This document shows positions 63,367 through 64,000 of a stretch of DNA of 64,000 bases, in pieces. Position numbers and translations under genes: made by a program. The notes beneath the pieces were generated by a model that saw nothing but the letters and a program-made list of their open reading frames with translations, was not told where the DNA came from and made no database searches. The number at the start of each line of letters is the position of its first letter. Within the stretch, counting starts at the first letter, position 1. This stretch comes from Sepiola atlantica (lineage: Eukaryota > Mollusca > Cephalopoda > Sepiida > Sepiolidae), in the NCBI GenBank assembly GCA_963556195.1, contig CAUVYP010001208.1, positions 1,798,001-1,862,000 of the forward strand, read 5' to 3'.

Positions 63367-64000
63367 TTAGCGCGTTTTAAAGTTGATATCGCTTTTGTGT
63401 ATAACTTCCACATTTATTCGAATTGTGCAACGAAACTTTGCAGACAGTCGCGGAGACACATTTCCTACTGAAGTACCAAGTTTCAGAAGTGCAGCTCTGA
63501 TACTGCCGGAGATATGTCGATACAAACTGAATACGCAAAACATCAACAAAATTTAGCGCGTTTTAAAGTTGATATCGCTTTTGTTTATAACTTCCACATT
63601 TATTCGAATTGTGCAACGAAACTTTGCAGACAGTCGCGGAGACACATTTCCTACTGAAGTACCAAGTTTCAGATGTGCAGCTCTTGTACTGCCGGAGATA
63701 TGTCGATACAAACTGAATACGCAAAACATCAACAAAATTTAGCGCGTTTTAAAGTTGATATCGCTTTTGTTTATAACTTCCAAATTTATTCGAATTGTGC
63801 AACGAAACTTTGCAGACAGTCTCGAATAGGCCTTTTCTACTGAAGTACTACGTTTCAGAAGTGCAGCTCTTGTATTGCCGGAGATATGTCGATACAAACT
63901 GAATACGCAAAACATCAACAAAATTTAGCGCGTTTTAAAGTTGATATCGCTTTTGTTTATAACTTCCACATTTATTCAGATTGTGCAACGAAACTTTGCA
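63367..64000. repeat. Start of a further domain 4 unit, cut by the window end
   Basis: Two class A monomers with CACATTTCCTACTG, then a GTACTACGTTTC class B monomer (63739-63924) matching 60391 and 62251, then the first 76 bases of another monomer. The last one reads TTCAGATTGTGC where the consensus has TTCGAATTGTGC. Confidence 0.82.

Larger units (their letters stand above)
1..64000. repeat. 186-bp satellite DNA array, about 344 tandem monomers
   Basis: The whole window is a head-to-tail array of one 186-bp monomer, all in the same orientation. Landmarks that recur every 186 bases are TTTAGCGCG, GATATCGC, TTCGAATTGTGCAACG, GCAGACAGT, GAGATATG and CAAAACATCAAC. GC is about 38%. No unique spacer, transposon, microsatellite or inversion was found between 1 and 64000, and the array runs off both ends. 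The monomer is close to nucleosome-plus-linker length, as in many eukaryotic centromeric satellites. I do not recognise it as a named satellite family. Function (centromeric, pericentromeric or subtelomeric) is inference from architecture only. Confidence 0.97.

Noticed and set aside
1..64000. Hundreds of reverse-strand open frames of 60-61 codons and forward frames of 109 codons, as possible genes
   Set aside because: They repeat with the 186-bp monomer, exist in several frames and both strands at once, and are broken by one-base indels. Lengths follow from the monomer being 62 codons. No ribosome-binding, splice or promoter context stands out, and no protein family is recognisable.
1..64000. 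CRISPR array
   Set aside because: Repeats are contiguous with no unique spacers; the variable box takes two main forms only, and the period is 186 bp.
1..64000. Tandem protein-coding repeat such as a surface or silk protein gene
   Set aside because: Every frame has about one stop per monomer in most copies, and single-base deletions shift the frame without compensation.
1..64000. True CENP-B box (NTTCGNNNNANNCGGGN)
   Set aside because: Only the TTCG half and the central A match on the reverse strand (TTTCGTTGCACAATTCG); the CGGG half is missing in all copies inspected.
1..64000. Monomer as a dimer of two about 93-bp halves
   Set aside because: Only a weak internal echo exists (TGCAG...CGGAGA occurs twice, 51-56 bp apart). 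The halves do not align otherwise.
1..64000. RNA polymerase III promoter boxes, tRNA or rRNA-like segments in the monomer
   Set aside because: No A-box plus B-box pair and no cloverleaf could be made; TTCGAATT alone is not a B box.
1..64000. Transposon or retroelement insertions, inverted segments, microsatellites
   Set aside because: All monomers keep one orientation and phase; no target-site duplications, long terminal repeats or simple repeats were seen.
1..64000. AATAAA on the reverse strand as polyadenylation signal
   Set aside because: It occurs once per monomer simply because CATTTATTCG is part of the consensus; nothing else supports transcript ends.

Overview
The window is one uninterrupted block of tandemly repeated satellite DNA, with no sign of unique sequence, genes, RNA genes or mobile elements. 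The monomer is 186 bp, about 38% GC (71 of 186 bases in my hand-built consensus), and about 344 copies fill the 64 kb. I count monomers from the TTAGCGCG motif (for example 322-507). This architecture, near-identical copies grouped into higher-order repeats (HORs), is typical of eukaryotic centromeric or pericentromeric heterochromatin. I cannot name the organism. The consensus is not depleted in CpG (about 10 seen against about 6.8 expected), which argues mildly against a genome with heavy germline CpG methylation such as a vertebrate.

Monomers fall into two main classes, set by a box at monomer positions about 81-102. Class A reads TCGCGGAGACACA and class B reads TCTCGAATAGGC. Smaller diagnostic patches sit at positions 42-43 (CC or AT), 140-143 (CCGG or AAGA) and around 110-112 (CC, CT or TT). 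With these patches, four domains can be drawn.

Domain 1 (136-17250): units of 11, 8, 10, 19, 14, 19 and 11 monomers, each opened by one unusual marker monomer. Most are built from a tetramer module (A-B-A-B) and a pentamer module (B-A-B-A-B). Domain 2 (17251-34543): 8-mer and 9-mer HORs (1488 and 1673 bp) sharing a 4-monomer cassette, ending in a near-perfect 1673-bp tandem duplication. Domain 3 (34544-60018): 9-mers, 7-mers, then four large units of 4276, 4276, 4648 and 4649 bp. Domain 4 (60019-64000): 8-mer and 10-mer units.

Register is very well kept. Relative to a 186-bp ruler I find only 19 net length changes, all of one base (5 insertions, 14 deletions), and HOR junctions fall in phase. 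This fits amplification by in-register unequal exchange or gene conversion. Open frames on both strands exist because 186 is 62 codons with about one stop per frame; I do not regard them as genes. All alignments were made by eye, so identity statements are qualitative.
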